A stretch of DNA of 64,000 nucleotides from Curtobacterium sp. SGAir0471. Lineage in GTDB: Bacteria > Actinomycetota > Actinomycetes > Actinomycetales > Microbacteriaceae. The DNA lies in contig NZ_CP027869.1 in NCBI RefSeq assembly GCF_005490985.1, positions 1,922,001 to 1,986,000 on the forward strand. The letters run 5' to 3'. Each line of letters starts with the position of its first letter. Positions within the stretch are counted from its first letter, which is position 1. The notes beneath the pieces are model-generated. The model was given only the letters and a program-made list of their open reading frames with translations. It ran no database searches and was not told the DNA's origin. Position numbers and translations under genes: made by a program. This document shows, in pieces, positions 1 to 10,020 of the stretch.

Positions 1-1732
1 CGCAGGAGTAGTCGAACTCGACGCCCTGGCCGATGCGGTTCGGGCCGGAGCCGAGGATGACGACCTTCTTCCGGTCGCTCGGGGCGACCTCGGTCTCGGT
101 GTCGTACGACGAGTAGTGGTACGGCGTCAGGGCCGGGAACTCGCCGGCGCAGGTGTCGACGGTCTTGAACACCGGGCGGATGCCTGCGGCGTGCCGTGCG
201 TCGCGGGCCTCCTGCTCGGAGATGCCCCGCAGCGACGCGATCTGGGTGTCGCTGAATCCGTGCTCCTTCGCCCACCGCAGCGTGTCGGCGTCGAGCGTCT
301 CGGCGGCACGGACCTCGTCCGCGACCTCGTTGATGAGGACGATCTGGTCGATGAACCAGGGGTCGATCTTCGTGGCCTCGAAGACCTCGTCCGCAGTGGC
401 GCCGGCGACGAGGGCCTGCTGCACCGTGACGATGCGGCCGTCGGTCGGGGTCTGCGCCTTCTCGAGCAGGGCGTCCTTGTCGAGCTCGGCCGCCGGGGTG
501 TCCCAGTGGAAGCTCGAGCCGCGCTTCTCGAGCGATCGGAGGGACTTCTGCAGCGCGGTGGCGTAGTTGCGGCCGATGGCCATCGCCTCGCCGACGCTCT
601 TCATGGTCGTGGTGAGCGTGGCGTCCGCCGCCGGGAACTTCTCGAACGCGAACCGCGGGGTCTTCACGACGACGTAGTCGAGCGTCGGCTCGAAGCTCGC
701 CGGGGTCACGCGGGTGATGTCGTTCTCGATCTCGTCGAGGCGGTACCCGATGGCGAGCTTCGCGGCGATCTTCGCGATCGGGAAGCCCGTCGCCTTCGAC
801 GCGAGCGCGGAGGACCGGGAGACGCGCGGGTTCATCTCGATGACGATGATCCGGCCGTTCGACGGGTCCACCGCGAACTGGATGTTGCAGCCGCCGGTGT
901 CGACACCGACCCGACGGATGATGTCGATGCCGATGTTCCGCATGTTCTGGTACTCGCGGTCGGTCAGCGTCAGCGCGGGGGCGACGGTGATCGAGTCACC
1001 GGTGTGTACGCCCACCGGGTCGACGTTCTCGATCGAGCAGATGACGACGGTGTTGTCGAAGTTGTCCCGCATCAGCTCGAGCTCGTACTCCTTCCAGCCG
1101 AGGATCGACTCCTCGAGGAGCACCTCGGTGGTCGGGCTGGACTGCAGGCCGTCGCCCACGAAGCGGACGAGCTCCTCCTCGTTGTAGGCGAAGCCGGAAC
1201 CGAGACCGCCCATCGTGAAGGACGGCCGGACGACGAGCGGGTAGCCGAGGTCCTGGGCATACTCCTTCGCTTCTTCGAGCGTGTGGGCGATGTGGCTCCG
1301 TGCCACGTCCGCACCGGACTCGAGCACGAGCTCCTTGAACAGCTGGCGGTCCTCACCGCGCTGGATGGCGTCGACCTTCGCGCCGATGAGCTCGACGTCG
1401 TACTTCTCGAGGATGCCCTCGGCGTCGAGCTTGATCGCCGCGTTGAGCGCCGTCTGGCCGCCGAGCGTCGGCAGCACGGCGTCCGGGCGCTCGATCTTGA
1501 TGATCTCCTCGAGCGACGCGCTCGTGATCGGCTCGATGTACGTCGCGTCGGCGAAGTCGGGATCCGTCATGATCGTCGCCGGGTTCGGGTTGACGAGGAT
1601 CACGCGGACGCCCTCGGCGCGGAGAACGCGGCACGCCTGGGTGCCGGAGTAGTCGAACTCGGCTGCCTGCCCGATGACGATCGGGCCGGAGCCGATGACG
1701 AGGACCGAGTTGATGTCTGCGCGCTTCGGCAT
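1..1732 (-). CDS. carB: Carbamoyl-phosphate synthase large subunit, N-terminal part (cut by window edge)
   Basis: Large synthetase subunit of carbamoyl-phosphate synthase, which makes carbamoyl phosphate from bicarbonate, ATP and ammonia channelled from CarA, feeding pyrimidine and arginine synthesis in the cytoplasm. Reading the minus strand from 1732 gives [16 protein letters not shown], then [18 protein letters not shown] and [12 protein letters not shown], the classic start of the first ATP-grasp half. About 577 codons are visible; the family has about 1,070-1,110 residues, so the C-terminal half lies left of the window. The ATG overlaps the carA stop by one base (TGATG), so the subunits are translationally coupled. 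It is the last visible gene of the pyr operon. Confidence 0.97.
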   Translation of the reverse strand, partial: MPKRADINSVLVIGSGPIVIGQAAEFDYSGTQACRVLRAEGVRVILVNPNPATIMTDPDFADATYIEPITSASLEEIIKIERPDAVLPTLGGQTALNAAIKLDAEGILEKYDVELIGAKVDAIQRGEDRQLFKELVLESGADVARSHIAHTLEEAKEYAQDLGYPLVVRPSFTMGGLGSGFAYNEEELVRFVGDGLQSSPTTEVLLEESILGWKEYELELMRDNFDNTVVICSIENVDPVGVHTGDSITVAPALTLTDREYQNMRNIGIDIIRRVGVDTGGCNIQFAVDPSNGRIIVIEMNPRVSRSSALASKATGFPIAKIAAKLAIGYRLDEIENDITRVTPASFEPTLDYVVVKTPRFAFEKFPAADATLTTTMKSVGEAMAIGRNYATALQKSLRSLEKRGSSFHWDTPAAELDKDALLEKAQTPTDGRIVTVQQALVAGATADEVFEATKIDPWFIDQIVLINEVADEVRAAETLDADTLRWAKEHGFSDTQIASLRGISEQEARDARHAAGIRPVFKTVDTCAGEFPALTPYHYSSYDTETEVAPSDRKKVVILGSGPNRIGQGVEFDYSC

Positions 1733-2961
1733 CAGTTGCTGCTTTCGTTCTGCGCGGCCGACGCGCCGGCGTCGGTCGTCGGGTCGGCTGCGGGGGTCGT
1801 GGCGGTGGCGGTCGCCGCGTCGAGCGGCTCGCCGTCGCGTCGCGCACGGACCAGGTCCGCGAACCGGTCGAACAGGTACATGGAGTCGTGCGGACCGGCC
1901 GCCGCCTCGGGGTGGTACTGCACGCTGAACGCGGGCACGTCGAGCGCGCGGAGGCCCTCGACGACCTGGTCGTTCAGGGAGTAGTGCGAGACCTCGACCC
2001 GGCCGAACCCGGCCGGCGACTCGAGCACCTCGCCCAGGGGCGCGTCGACCGCGAACCCGTGGTTCTGGCTCGTGATCTCGACCTTGCCGGTGGCGGTGTC
2101 GAGCACGGGCTGGTTGATGCCGCGGTGGCCGAACGGCAGCTTGTACGTGCCGAAGCCGAGCGCGCGGCCGAGGAGCTGGTTGCCGAAGCAGATGCCGAAG
2201 AACGGGCGGCCGGTCTTCAGGGACTCCTGCAGCAGCTCGACCTGTGCGTCGCTCGCGGCGGGGTCGCCGGGGCCGTTCGAGTAGAAGAGGGCGTCGGGGT
2301 CGAGCTCCTGCAGCGCGCTCGCCGTGATGTCCTGCGGCACGACGTGCACCTCGAACCCGCGCTCGGCGAGGTACCGGGTGGTCGACGCCTTCACACCGAG
2401 GTCGAGCACGGCGAGCCGGCCGATCTGCTCGCCGACCGCGGGGACCACGTAGGTCTCCGGGGTCGACACGATCGACGAGAAGCTCGCACCGGCCATGCCG
2501 GCCTGGTCGCGCACGACCTGCAGCTGCTCGTCGGCGGACAGCTCGGCGTCCGCCCCGCTGAACACGCCGCCCTTCATGGCGCCCGCGTCGCGGATGCGGC
2601 GCGTCAGTGCACGGGTGTCGATGCCGGAGATCCCGACGATCCCGTCGCGCACCAGGTGGTCGTCGAGGGTCGCGTTCGCGCGGTGGTTCGACACGACGCG
2701 GCTGGGGTCGCGGACCACGTAGCCGGCGACCCAGATGCGACGGGACTCGGGGTCCTCGTCGTTGACGCCCGTGTTGCCGATGTGCGGCGCGGTCTGCACC
2801 ACGATCTGCCCGGCGTAGGACGGGTCGGTCAGCGTCTCCTGGTAGCCGGTCATGCCGGTGGCGAAGACGACCTCTCCCAGGGATCGGCCTCGGGCGCCGT
2901 AGGCCCGTCCGTCGTAGCGGGTGCCGTCCTCGAGGACCAGTACGGCCCGTTCGCGTGTCAT
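1732..2961 (-). CDS. carA: Carbamoyl-phosphate synthase small (glutaminase) subunit
   Basis: Glutamine amidotransferase subunit that hydrolyses glutamine and passes ammonia to CarB. 409 residues. The N-terminal CPSase_sm_chain domain begins [18 protein letters not shown]. The class I glutaminase domain has the nucleophile Cys in [10 protein letters not shown] and the His-Glu pair in [12 protein letters not shown]. The start at 2961 was chosen because the ATG overlaps the TGA of the upstream PH protein (TGATG) and begins exactly at the conserved N-terminus; an open frame continues upstream but is antisense-like noise. The last 30 or so residues are an Ala/Thr-rich tail beyond the usual family end. 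It lies between the PH protein and carB, as in mycobacteria. Confidence 0.97.
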   Translation of the reverse strand: MTRERAVLVLEDGTRYDGRAYGARGRSLGEVVFATGMTGYQETLTDPSYAGQIVVQTAPHIGNTGVNDEDPESRRIWVAGYVVRDPSRVVSNHRANATLDDHLVRDGIVGISGIDTRALTRRIRDAGAMKGGVFSGADAELSADEQLQVVRDQAGMAGASFSSIVSTPETYVVPAVGEQIGRLAVLDLGVKASTTRYLAERGFEVHVVPQDITASALQELDPDALFYSNGPGDPAASDAQVELLQESLKTGRPFFGICFGNQLLGRALGFGTYKLPFGHRGINQPVLDTATGKVEITSQNHGFAVDAPLGEVLESPAGFGRVEVSHYSLNDQVVEGLRALDVPAFSVQYHPEAAAGPHDSMYLFDRFADLVRARRDGEPLDAATATATTPAADPTTDAGASAAQNESSN

Positions 2962-3503
2962 CAGTTCGTCCCTTCGCCCGCGGTGTGCGGGTGTTCGTGC
3001 GTCGTCGTCAGTCCCTGCAGGGCGGCGAGTGCTGCTGCGTCGCCCTCCGGGAACCGGAAGTAGGTGTCGAGGTCCGTCGCTCCTGCGGCGCCGGTCGCCG
3101 TCCATCGCAGACGGACCAGTCCCCCGGGCTCGACCACCCGGTCGATGGCCGAGGTCGCCCGGTCGGCGCCGCGGACGTCGGCCGCGGCGATCCACCGGTC
3201 GGCGGCGCCGGCGTGGTGCAGGACCACCCCGGTGTCGTGCACGGTCACGCCGCCGCGGCCCCGGAACCCGAGTCCGCCCGCCGTGATCCGCTCGAGCGGC
3301 TGGTCGGCGCGGGTCGTCGCGACGGTGAAGCCGTCCCACGACCCGGCCGCCGGACCCAGCCCGGTCGGGACCGGGACGGGAGGCACGGCCGCGGTCTGCG
3401 CACGGGTCCGGGTCCGCCAGGTGCGCGCCATGGCGACGAACAGCGCGGCCACCAGGAGCAGGATCACCGCTCCCGTCAGCCAGCGCAGCGCGTCGCCGCT
3501 CAC
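2961..3503 (-). CDS. Membrane-anchored PH-like domain protein of the pyr operon (Rv1382-type)
   Basis: 180 residues with one N-terminal transmembrane helix (about residues 11-33, [14 protein letters not shown]), a basic stretch, then a soluble domain containing [19 protein letters not shown] and DTYFRFPEG that looks like a small beta-rich PH-like fold. A membrane protein in this position between pyrC and carA is conserved in Actinobacteria (Rv1382 in Mycobacterium tuberculosis) and is usually labelled export or PH-domain protein; its function is unknown. The start is GTG at 3503, 16 bp after the pyrC stop, and its TGA overlaps the carA ATG. The tight coupling suggests co-expression with pyrimidine synthesis, but nothing in the sequence shows an enzymatic role. 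Confidence 0.85.
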   Translation of the reverse strand: MSGDALRWLTGAVILLLVAALFVAMARTWRTRTRAQTAAVPPVPVPTGLGPAAGSWDGFTVATTRADQPLERITAGGLGFRGRGGVTVHDTGVVLHHAGAADRWIAAADVRGADRATSAIDRVVEPGGLVRLRWTATGAAGATDLDTYFRFPEGDAAALAALQGLTTTHEHPHTAGEGTN

Positions 3504-3519
3504 CGCGTCACCGCCGGGG

Positions 3520-4902
3520 TCACGCGGTCCCCGCCTTCGCCGCGTCCGCCGCGTTCGCCGCGTCCGCCGCCGAAGCCGCCGCGGCCACGCGCTCGGCGTC
3601 GACGAGCGCGCCGTCGAGGAGCGTCGGGTACCCGTGGTGGAACGTCGCGACGACCCGACCCGGCAGGCGCATGCCGAGGTACGGCGAGTTCTGCGACTGG
3701 CCGGCGAGGTCGTCGACCGAGAACTCCCGCACCGCCGCGGGGTCGTACAGGGTCAGCTCGGCCGGGGCACCCTCGGCGATCGCACGACCGTGCCCCTCGA
3801 CCTGGCCGATGCGTGCGGGCGCCTCGGACAGTACCCGCGCGACGTCGGCCCAGTCGAGCCGGCCGTCCTCGACCACGGCGGCGTGCACGACGCTCAACGC
3901 CGATTCGAGCCCGACCATGCCGTTCGCGGCGGCCGGCCACTCGCAGCACTTCGCCTCGGCGGTGTGCGGTGCGTGGTCCGTCGCGACGATGTCGATCGTG
4001 CCGTCGGCGAGGGCGGCGCGCAGGGCGTCGACGTCCTCGCGGGAGCGCAGCGGCGGATTCACCTTGTAGCGGGCGTCGTACCCGGCCGCGCCGTCGACCC
4101 CGGCGATCAGGTCCTCGGTCAGCACGAGGTGGTGCGGGGTGACCTCGGCCGTGACGTCGATGCCGCGGGACTTCGCCCAGCGGATGACCTCGACGCTGCC
4201 CGCGGTCGAGACGTGGCAGACGTGCAGGCGTGCGCCCACGTGGTCGGCGAGCAGCACGTCGCGGGCGATGATGGCCTCTTCCGCGACGGCAGGCCACCCC
4301 GCGAGCCCGAGCTCCGACGACAGCCGGCCCTCGTTCATCTGCGCGCCGATCGTCAGCCGGGGTTCCTGCGCGTGCTGCGCGAGGACGCCGCCGAAGCCCT
4401 TGATGTACTCGAGCGCCCGGCGCATGAGCAGCGGGTCGGCGACGCACGAGCCGTCGTCCGAGAACACCCGGACCTTCGCGCGGCTCGTCGCCATCGCACC
4501 GATCTCGGACAGGTGCGTGCCCTGCAGGCCCTGCGACACCGCGCCGATCGGGCGCACCGTGACGTACCCGGCGTCGTCCCCGAGCGCCTGCACCTGCTCG
4601 ACCACGCCCGCGGTGTCGGCGACCGGCGACGAGTTCGCCATCGCGTTCACCGCGGTGAAGCCGCCGGCGGCGGCCGCCCGCGAACCGGTGAGCACCGTCT
4701 CCGACTCCTCGAAGCCGGGCTCGCGCAGGTGCGTGTGGAGGTCCACGAGACCGGGCAGGGCGATCAGGCCGTCCGCGTCGACGACCGTCGCGCCGGCCGC
4801 GTCGAGACCGGAGCCGACCGCCGAGATGCGCCGTCCCTCCAGACGGATGTCGGCTCGCGAGCCGTCGACCAGCTGCGCGCCGCGGATCAGGTGGGCGGTC
4901 AT
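3520..4902 (-). CDS. pyrC: Dihydroorotase
   Basis: Zinc amidohydrolase that cyclises carbamoyl-aspartate to dihydroorotate, third step of pyrimidine synthesis. 460 residues. Metal-site motifs are visible: [10 protein letters not shown] near residue 56, the histidine in HVCHVSTAG, and ATDHAPHT near residue 300. The substrate-side NPPLRS motif is present. This is the long, class I (multifunctional-like) dihydroorotase. The last 25 or so residues form a low-complexity Ala/Asp tail (repeated ADAA units) beyond the catalytic domain. ATG at 4902 overlaps the pyrB stop by 4 bp (ATGA). Confidence 0.97.
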   Translation of the reverse strand: MTAHLIRGAQLVDGSRADIRLEGRRISAVGSGLDAAGATVVDADGLIALPGLVDLHTHLREPGFEESETVLTGSRAAAAGGFTAVNAMANSSPVADTAGVVEQVQALGDDAGYVTVRPIGAVSQGLQGTHLSEIGAMATSRAKVRVFSDDGSCVADPLLMRRALEYIKGFGGVLAQHAQEPRLTIGAQMNEGRLSSELGLAGWPAVAEEAIIARDVLLADHVGARLHVCHVSTAGSVEVIRWAKSRGIDVTAEVTPHHLVLTEDLIAGVDGAAGYDARYKVNPPLRSREDVDALRAALADGTIDIVATDHAPHTAEAKCCEWPAAANGMVGLESALSVVHAAVVEDGRLDWADVARVLSEAPARIGQVEGHGRAIAEGAPAELTLYDPAAVREFSVDDLAGQSQNSPYLGMRLPGRVVATFHHGYPTLLDGALVDAERVAAAASAADAANAADAAKAGTA

Positions 4903-5861
4903 GCGACGGACTCCTTCGGTTCGTGCTCGCCGGTCAGGGCGAGGTACAGGACGGCCATGCGGACCGACACACCGTTGGCGACCTGCTCGACGACCGTCGA
5001 GCGCGGGTCGTCCGCGGCGACGCCGGCGATCTCGAGGCCGCGGTTCATCGGCCCCGGGTGCATGATCAGCGTCCGGTCGGACAGGGCGGCCGCGCGGGCG
5101 GCGGTGAGTCCGAAGTGGCGGGTGTACTCGCGGGGGTTCGGGAAGAACGCGTCGTTCATGCGCTCCTGCTGGATCCGGAGGAGCATCACGACGTCCGGGT
5201 CCTCGGCGAGGGCCGCGTCGAGGTCGTGGTGCACGGCGGCGCCGAACGGGCGGTCCACCGCGGGGAGCAGGGTCGGCGGTGCAGCGAAGGTGACCTCTGC
5301 ACCGAGCGTGCGGAGCAGCCAGGCGTTGCTCCGCGCGACACGGCTGTGCAGGACGTCGCCGACGATCGTGACCCGAACGCCGTCGAGGCCCTTCCCACGG
5401 CTGGCCTCGCCGTGGAGCCGACGCCGCATCGTGAAGGCGTCGAGCAGGGCCTGGGTGGGGTGCTCGTGCGTGCCGTCGCCCGCGTTCACGACCGGGACGT
5501 CGATCCAGTCGGCCTCGGCCAGCACCCGCGGGGCGCCCGATGCCGGGTGGCGCATGACGATGCCGTCGATGCCCATCGCACCGAGGGTCTGGACGGTGTC
5601 CTTGAGCGACTCGCCCTTGGAGACGCTGGAGCCCTTCGCCGCGAAGTTGATGACGTCGGCGGACAGGCGCTTGGCGGCGGCCTCGAAGGAGATGCGGGTG
5701 CGGGTCGAGTCCTCGAAGAAGAGGTTCACGACGGTCTTGCCCCGCAGTGCGGGGAGCTTCCGGACCTCGCGGGTGTTGACCTCGGCCATCTCCTCGGCGA
5801 CGTCGAGGATCCGGACGGCCTGGTCGCGGGAGAGGTCGGCAGTGGAGAGGAGGTGCTTCAC
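4899..5861 (-). CDS. pyrB: Aspartate carbamoyltransferase catalytic subunit
   Basis: Transfers carbamoyl from carbamoyl phosphate to aspartate, the committed step of pyrimidine synthesis. 320 residues. The carbamoyl-phosphate loop [13 protein letters not shown], the Ser/Lys loop [18 protein letters not shown] and the C-terminal MHPGPMNRG are all intact. No pyrI regulatory subunit is seen. The start is GTG at 5861 ([11 protein letters not shown]), which overlaps the pyrR stop by 4 bp (GTGA) and matches the family N-terminus; longer in-frame extensions would run through pyrR. Expression should follow PyrR control of the operon. Confidence 0.97.
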   Translation of the reverse strand: MKHLLSTADLSRDQAVRILDVAEEMAEVNTREVRKLPALRGKTVVNLFFEDSTRTRISFEAAAKRLSADVINFAAKGSSVSKGESLKDTVQTLGAMGIDGIVMRHPASGAPRVLAEADWIDVPVVNAGDGTHEHPTQALLDAFTMRRRLHGEASRGKGLDGVRVTIVGDVLHSRVARSNAWLLRTLGAEVTFAAPPTLLPAVDRPFGAAVHHDLDAALAEDPDVVMLLRIQQERMNDAFFPNPREYTRHFGLTAARAAALSDRTLIMHPGPMNRGLEIAGVAADDPRSTVVEQVANGVSVRMAVLYLALTGEHEPKESVA

Positions 5862-6499
5862 GCTGCGCCTCCCTGCTCGGCCGCCTGCTGAGCGTTCGGC
5901 TGCTGAGCGTCCGGCTGCTGCGCGCTCGGCTGCTGCACGTCGGGCTGCTGCGCGTCGGGCTGCTCGATGACGACCTCGTCGGTGCGGTCGGTCTCCGTCA
6001 GGCGCAGCGTGACCCGCTCGTCGGATGCAGTGGGCAGGTTCTTGCCGACGTGGTCCGCCCGGATCGGCAGTTCGCGGTGCCCCCGGTCGACGAGCACCGC
6101 GAGGCGGACGGCGCGCGGCCGGCCGATCCCCTGCAGCGCGTCGAGCGCCGCGCGGACCGTGCGGCCGGAGAAGAGCACGTCGTCGACGAGCACGACGACC
6201 TTGCCGTCGATGCCACCGGCCGGGATCGTCGTCCGGTGCGGGGCGCGACCGATGCCGTGGCCGAGGTCGTCCCGGTGCATGGTGACGTCGAGGGTGCCGG
6301 TGCGGGTCGGCCCCGGCGTCCACTCGGGCTCGATGTCGGCCAGGATGCGGTCGAGCCGCTCGGCCAGGACGGCACCCCGCGTCGGGATGCCCAGGAGCAC
6401 GAGGTCCGAGGCGCCGTGGTTGGCCTCGAGGATCTCGTGCGCGATGCGTGTCAGAGCACGCGTGATGTCGGGGTGTTGCAGGACCGTTCTGGTGCCCAC
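5858..6499 (-). CDS. pyrR: PyrR bifunctional pyr-operon regulator / uracil phosphoribosyltransferase
   Basis: RNA-binding regulator of the pyr operon with the type I phosphoribosyltransferase fold. 213 residues, about 30 longer than usual. The PRPP-binding signature [19 protein letters not shown] is intact, and [14 protein letters not shown] and TMHRDD are typical. Start is GTG at 6499 with a strong AAGGAGG ribosome site 5 nt upstream. The tail after about residue 178 consists of five-residue PDAQQ-like repeats encoded by a 15-bp tandem repeat at 5883-5957 and is not part of the conserved fold. It leads pyrB-pyrC-PH-carA-carB. A candidate PyrR-binding loop lies directly before its ribosome site, so autoregulation at translation is likely. 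Confidence 0.95.
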   Translation of the reverse strand: MGTRTVLQHPDITRALTRIAHEILEANHGASDLVLLGIPTRGAVLAERLDRILADIEPEWTPGPTRTGTLDVTMHRDDLGHGIGRAPHRTTIPAGGIDGKVVVLVDDVLFSGRTVRAALDALQGIGRPRAVRLAVLVDRGHRELPIRADHVGKNLPTASDERVTLRLTETDRTDEVVIEQPDAQQPDVQQPSAQQPDAQQPNAQQAAEQGGAA

Positions 6500-6504
6500 G
6501 CCGA

Positions 6505-6535
6505 CCTCCTTCCCCGCCTCACCGGACGGACTTAA
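6505..6535 (-). promoter_or_regulatory. Candidate PyrR RNA-binding loop overlapping the pyrR ribosome-binding region
   Basis: On the minus strand the leader reads tccggtgaggc (6526-6516), an exact match to the core UCCNGNGAGGY of the Bacillus PyrR-binding loop (ARUCCNGNGAGGYU). Flanking UCCG and CGGG can pair as a short stem around it. The AAGGAGG ribosome site (6511-6505) follows after only 4 nt. This fits the translational repression known for mycobacterial PyrR. The leader also contains the AT-rich hexamer tttaag at 6532-6537, which could be part of an internal promoter. Confidence 0.5.
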
Positions 6536-6556
6536 AGGATGCTGACGTGGACAACC

Positions 6557-7075
6557 CTACTCGGACTCCTGGTCCCCCGCGACAGTCCGACCGGACGGTG
6601 CGGCGGCCTGCTCAGCGTCGCCGCCGGACGGTGCGGCGGCCTGTTCGGCGCCCCGGACGGACGGGGCTCGTCCGCCCGCGACGGCGCCGAGCACGCCGTT
6701 CACGAAGCCGGCCGAGTCGTCGGTGGACAGCGACTGCGCGAGCTCGACCGCCTCGGCGATCGCGACCGCGTCCGGGACCTCCGGGTTGTACCGGAGCTCC
6801 CAGACGCCCATCCGCAGGATGCAGCGGTCGAGCACGGGCATGCGGGCGATGGACCAGCCCTGCGCGTGCTCGACGATCACCTTGTCGATCGCCGCGCGGT
6901 CGTCGTCGACACCGGTGACGATCTGCCGCGCGTAGTCCCAGCTCGAGGCGCGCTCGGGCTGGTCCAGGTGCCGCACCGTCTCGGTGGCCAGCACGTCCGC
7001 GATCGGGAGCTCACGCACCTCGGCGACGTACAGCATGTCGAGGGCGCGCTTGCGGGCCTTCGAACGAGCACTCAT
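6557..7075 (-). CDS. nusB: Transcription antitermination factor NusB
   Basis: NusB binds boxA RNA with S10 (NusE) in rRNA antitermination complexes. 172 residues. The N-terminus MSARSKARKRALDMLY carries the arginine-rich RNA-binding helix, and FVNGVLGAVA is the typical end of the helical fold. The last 35 or so residues are an extension containing two copies of AEQAAAPSG, encoded by a 33-bp direct repeat. Start ATG 7075 is 11 bp after the efp stop, so efp-nusB are cotranscribed and read on into pyrR (57-bp gap). Confidence 0.95.
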   Translation of the reverse strand: MSARSKARKRALDMLYVAEVRELPIADVLATETVRHLDQPERASSWDYARQIVTGVDDDRAAIDKVIVEHAQGWSIARMPVLDRCILRMGVWELRYNPEVPDAVAIAEAVELAQSLSTDDSAGFVNGVLGAVAGGRAPSVRGAEQAAAPSGGDAEQAAAPSGRTVAGDQESE

Positions 7076-7086
7076 GTGGCGGACGC

Positions 7087-7650
7087 CTAGTTGTTGACGC
7101 GGCCGAGGAAGCTGCCGTCGCGCGTGTCGATCTTCACGGTGGTGCCGTTCTCCAGGTACAGCGGCACCTGGATGCGGTGGCCGGTCGCGATGATCGTCGC
7201 GTCCTTCGTGCCACCGGAGGAACGGTCGCCCTGCAGGCCCGGCTCGGTCTCGACCTCGGTGACGATCGACGTCGGGAGCTCGATGTAGAGCGGGTTGCCC
7301 TCGTTCATCGCGATGGTGACCATGGCGGACTCGAGCAGGTAGTTCTTGGCGTCGCCGACGACGGTCTCCGACACGGGGACCTGGTCGTAGGTGTCGGTGT
7401 CCATGAAGACGTACGACTCGCCGTCCTGGTACAGGTACTGGTAGTCGCGGCGGTCCACGGTCGCGGTGTCGATCTTCGCGCCGGCGTTGAACGTGCGGTC
7501 GACGACCTTGCCCGAGACGACGTTCTTGAGCTTGGTGCGGACGAAGGCGCCGCCCTTGCCCGGCTTGACGTGCTGGAACTCGACGACCGACCAGAGCTGC
7601 CCGTCGATGATGAGAACGGCGCCGTTCTTGATGTCAGTGGTACTCGCCAT
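7087..7650 (-). CDS. efp: Translation elongation factor P
   Basis: EF-P relieves ribosome stalling at polyproline stretches. 187 residues, normal length, with the three beta-barrel domains in order. The loop that contacts tRNA is PGKGGAF with Lys32 at its tip; which modification it carries cannot be told, and no EpmA/YmfI enzyme is in this window. ATG 7650 is preceded by GGAAG at 5 nt. A leader of about 85 nt runs from a TACACT -10 hexamer, and contains a small hairpin (7684-7699). First gene of the efp-nusB-pyr transcription unit. Confidence 0.97.
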   Translation of the reverse strand: MASTTDIKNGAVLIIDGQLWSVVEFQHVKPGKGGAFVRTKLKNVVSGKVVDRTFNAGAKIDTATVDRRDYQYLYQDGESYVFMDTDTYDQVPVSETVVGDAKNYLLESAMVTIAMNEGNPLYIELPTSIVTEVETEPGLQGDRSSGGTKDATIIATGHRIQVPLYLENGTTVKIDTRDGSFLGRVNN

Positions 7651-7740
7651 GGGTCTTCCGTTCGATGGTGTTGTGAAGGTCTCCCGGACGTGCGTCCGGT
7701 CCTGGCGACGACGGGGTGTGCCCGCGCCGACGCCCCGACG

Positions 7741-7746
7741 AGTGTA
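7741..7746 (-). promoter_or_regulatory. Probable -10 element of the efp-nusB(-pyr) promoter
   Basis: TACACT on the minus strand fits the actinobacterial TANNNT -10 consensus and lies in the short gap between the ABC1 kinase stop (7772) and efp. No clear TTGACA -35 is present. The same hexamer in near-identical context (TACACTCGT) occurs upstream of the 60-residue gene at 18061. Confidence 0.45.
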
Positions 7747-7771
7747 GCGGACGAGCTCCGCCGGACCGGGC

Positions 7772-9460
7772 TCACCGTCGCCGTCGTGCCCGCCACGCGT
7801 CGACCGCCGCCCAGACCAGCAGCACCACGGCGGTCCCGCCCAGGATCCCGCCGGCCGCACCGGTGGAGAGCACCGCCGTCGGGCGCGCCGGTGACGCGAG
7901 GTACACGATCGCCAGCACGCCGGCACCGGCTCCGAGCAGCACGAGCAGCACGCGTCGGACCAGCCCGGAGACCACCTCGCGGTCGCGGCGGTCCGAGAAC
8001 AGCCGGATGTTCACGGCGAGCTTGCCGGTCTCGAGCGCCTCGGTGATCCGGTCGACCCGACGGGGCAGCTTCCGCGCCGCCGACACCACACCGAAGAGTT
8101 CCCGGACCGCGAGGTCCCGCACGGCCCGCGGTCGCAGCTGGTCGCGGATCTGCTGCCGGGCCAGGTCGCGCGACTCCTCGAGCAGGTCGAACGTCGGCGC
8201 GAGGCTCCGTAGTGTGCCCTCGAAGATCGCGAGCGCTCGGGCCGCTGCGACGAAGTCCGGTGGCGGCTTGAGCCGGTACCGCCCGAACACCGCGACGGCG
8301 TCGTCCACGGTCTCGACGCCGATGCGGGCACCCGGTCCGAGCTCGTCCGCCACGAACGCCGCGATGTCCCGACGGAAGTCGGGTTCGTCCTCGGCGTCCC
8401 GCACGGGCGCCATCCGCATCACCGCATCGGCGATCCGCTCCGTGTCGTCCTGGATGTAGCCGGCGAGCAGGTCCTGGACGGTGCCGCGAAGACCCGGGTC
8501 GAGCCGCCCGACGGACCCGAAGTCGATCAGGGCCGGGCGGCCGTCCGGCAGCAGCACGACGTTCCCCGGGTGCAGGTCGGCGTGGTAGATCCCGTCGAAG
8601 ACGATCTGCCGGAGGAAGGCGTCGAGCACGGCACGCATCGGGGTGTCGAGGTCCTGGCCGGTGCCCGCTGCGCGCAGGGCGCTGAGCGTCTCGCCCTCGA
8701 GGAACTCCATCACCATCACGCGACGCCCGGACATGTCCCGGTACGGCTCCGGGTAGGCGACCGCGTCGGGACGGGCGCTCCGCGCCTGTGCCGCGCGGAG
8801 GGCGGTCAGGTTCCGCATCTCCGACGTGAAGTCGACCTGCCGCACCAGGTCGTCGGCGTACTGCTGCGCGACGTCGGCGACCCCGACCTGGCGCGCCTCG
8901 GTGCTCGTCCGCGCGAGGAAGCGGACCACCCGCAGGGCGATGTCGACGTCGCGACGGACCGCGGCGTCGATGCCGGGTCGTTGGACCTTCACCGCGACGA
9001 CCGTCCCGTCGCGCAGGGTCGCGCGGTGCACCTGCGCGATCGACGCCGCGGCCACCGGCTCGGTGTCGAACGATGCGAACACCTCGCCGACGGGCGATCC
9101 CAGCTCCTCCTCGAGGAGGACGGCGACCTCGGCCGCGTCGGCCGGGCGGACGCTCCGCTGCAGGTGCGCGAGCCCCTCGGTCCACTCGTCCGGCAGCAGG
9201 TCGTCGCGGGTCGACAGGAGCTGTCCCATCTTCACGAAGCCACCACCCGCCTCCTCGAGGGCACGGCGCAGGTGCTCGGCCTGCCTCCGGCGCAGGTCCG
9301 ACGTCTCCGGGTCGCGGGAGAAGTCGAGCCGACGGAAGGGCACGAGCTCGTGTCGGCGGGCGATCGACAGCAGCTCGGCGAAGCGTCGGGCACGGGATCG
9401 CAGGCTGCCGACGGCGACGTCCTGCTGGCCGAGGTCGCTCAGGCGGGGCGGGGTGGGCAC
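7772..9460 (-). CDS. ABC1/UbiB/AarF-family atypical kinase, membrane-anchored
   Basis: 562-residue protein of the UbiB/ADCK family, atypical kinases or ATPases linked to quinone and lipid metabolism. Visible hallmarks: the KxGQ motif in [12 protein letters not shown], the Ala-rich nucleotide loop [10 protein letters not shown], the ion-pair lysine in [18 protein letters not shown] catalytic loop and IDFGSVGRL metal loop. Two hydrophobic helices close the protein ([20 protein letters not shown] and [17 protein letters not shown]), as in membrane-bound UbiB. The start is uncertain; GTG 9460 ([11 protein letters not shown]) was chosen because conserved sequence begins soon after, and the frame remains open further upstream. 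It stands alone between aroB and efp. Substrate and pathway are not shown by context. Confidence 0.9.
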   Translation of the reverse strand: MPTPPRLSDLGQQDVAVGSLRSRARRFAELLSIARRHELVPFRRLDFSRDPETSDLRRRQAEHLRRALEEAGGGFVKMGQLLSTRDDLLPDEWTEGLAHLQRSVRPADAAEVAVLLEEELGSPVGEVFASFDTEPVAAASIAQVHRATLRDGTVVAVKVQRPGIDAAVRRDVDIALRVVRFLARTSTEARQVGVADVAQQYADDLVRQVDFTSEMRNLTALRAAQARSARPDAVAYPEPYRDMSGRRVMVMEFLEGETLSALRAAGTGQDLDTPMRAVLDAFLRQIVFDGIYHADLHPGNVVLLPDGRPALIDFGSVGRLDPGLRGTVQDLLAGYIQDDTERIADAVMRMAPVRDAEDEPDFRRDIAAFVADELGPGARIGVETVDDAVAVFGRYRLKPPPDFVAAARALAIFEGTLRSLAPTFDLLEESRDLARQQIRDQLRPRAVRDLAVRELFGVVSAARKLPRRVDRITEALETGKLAVNIRLFSDRRDREVVSGLVRRVLLVLLGAGAGVLAIVYLASPARPTAVLSTGAAGGILGGTAVVLLVWAAVDAWRARRRR

Positions 9461-9586
9461 CGGACCAGTCTGCTCCCCGGCCCTGCGGACCCACCCCGCT
9501 CCTGCACAGCCGGGAGGCGCGGCGCACCCTCCACAGGTCGGCCCGCCCGCCCCTCCCTGTCGCGTCCACTGCGCGACGCTCCTCAC

Positions 9587-9982
9587 ATGGACACCGCACT
9601 GATCACCACGTCGATCGCGGCCGCCGCGTCGATCGCCGCTGCCGTCGTCAGCTGGTTCGGCGCGTTCCAGGCGAGACGGTCCGCCGACCGTGCACACGAC
9701 ATCTCGATCGCTGTGCTCCGGAACCTCGCGACCGTAGCGTGGTGGCCGAAGGCCGACCGGCGGCTGGCGCACCGCGCACTCCGAGGTCGCTCGGATCCCG
9801 GCCACCGAGCGGACGGATCGACAGGAGGAGACCTCGGACGATGCGGATCTTCAAGCCACTGCCCGACGCGCTCGACCCCGATCGCGACGGAGACGAGTAC
9901 TGGGCGTGGGAGAACGGTGCGACGCTCGACGAGTTCCGCGAATGGGAACGCACGGGCGTGCTCACGCTCTCCATGCGTCTGA
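9587..9982 (+). CDS. Doubtful small membrane-anchored ORF
   Basis: 131-codon plus-strand ORF whose first 55 or so codons look like protein: an N-terminal hydrophobic helix (ITTSIAAAASIAAAVVSWFG) followed by AFQARRSADRAHDIS. After about residue 70 the codon pattern deteriorates, and the ORF runs into the next small gene in another frame. It may be a real short membrane protein whose 3' half is frameshifted or decayed, or a chance frame. No convincing ribosome site precedes the ATG. No family is recognised. It is divergent from the ABC1 kinase. Confidence 0.35.
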   Translation: MDTALITTSIAAAASIAAAVVSWFGAFQARRSADRAHDISIAVLRNLATVAWWPKADRRLAHRALRGRSDPGHRADGSTGGDLGRCGSSSHCPTRSTPIATETSTGRGRTVRRSTSSANGNARACSRSPCV

Positions 9983-10020
9983 AGTGGTGGTGGCGCCGGA
10001 CCCGCCCGACCCTCCGCTAG
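9841..10020 (+). CDS. Hypothetical 59-residue protein
   Basis: Short ORF, MRIFKPLPDALDPDRDGD at the start, a Trp/Glu-rich middle (YWAWENG, EFREWER) and a basic WWWRRTRP tail. The main support is an excellent ribosome site, AGGAGGAG at 9823-9830, 10 nt before the ATG. It overlaps the end of the preceding doubtful ORF in a different frame. Its TAG shares the palindrome CTAG (10017-10020) with the stop of the convergent aroB. No family recognised; it could encode a small regulator or be a remnant. Confidence 0.5.
   Translation: MRIFKPLPDALDPDRDGDEYWAWENGATLDEFREWERTGVLTLSMRLKWWWRRTRPTLR

Noticed and set aside
5883-5957. Regular short repeats that could suggest a CRISPR array
   Set aside because: Period 15 bp with no unique spacers, inside the pyrR frame; no cas genes in the window.
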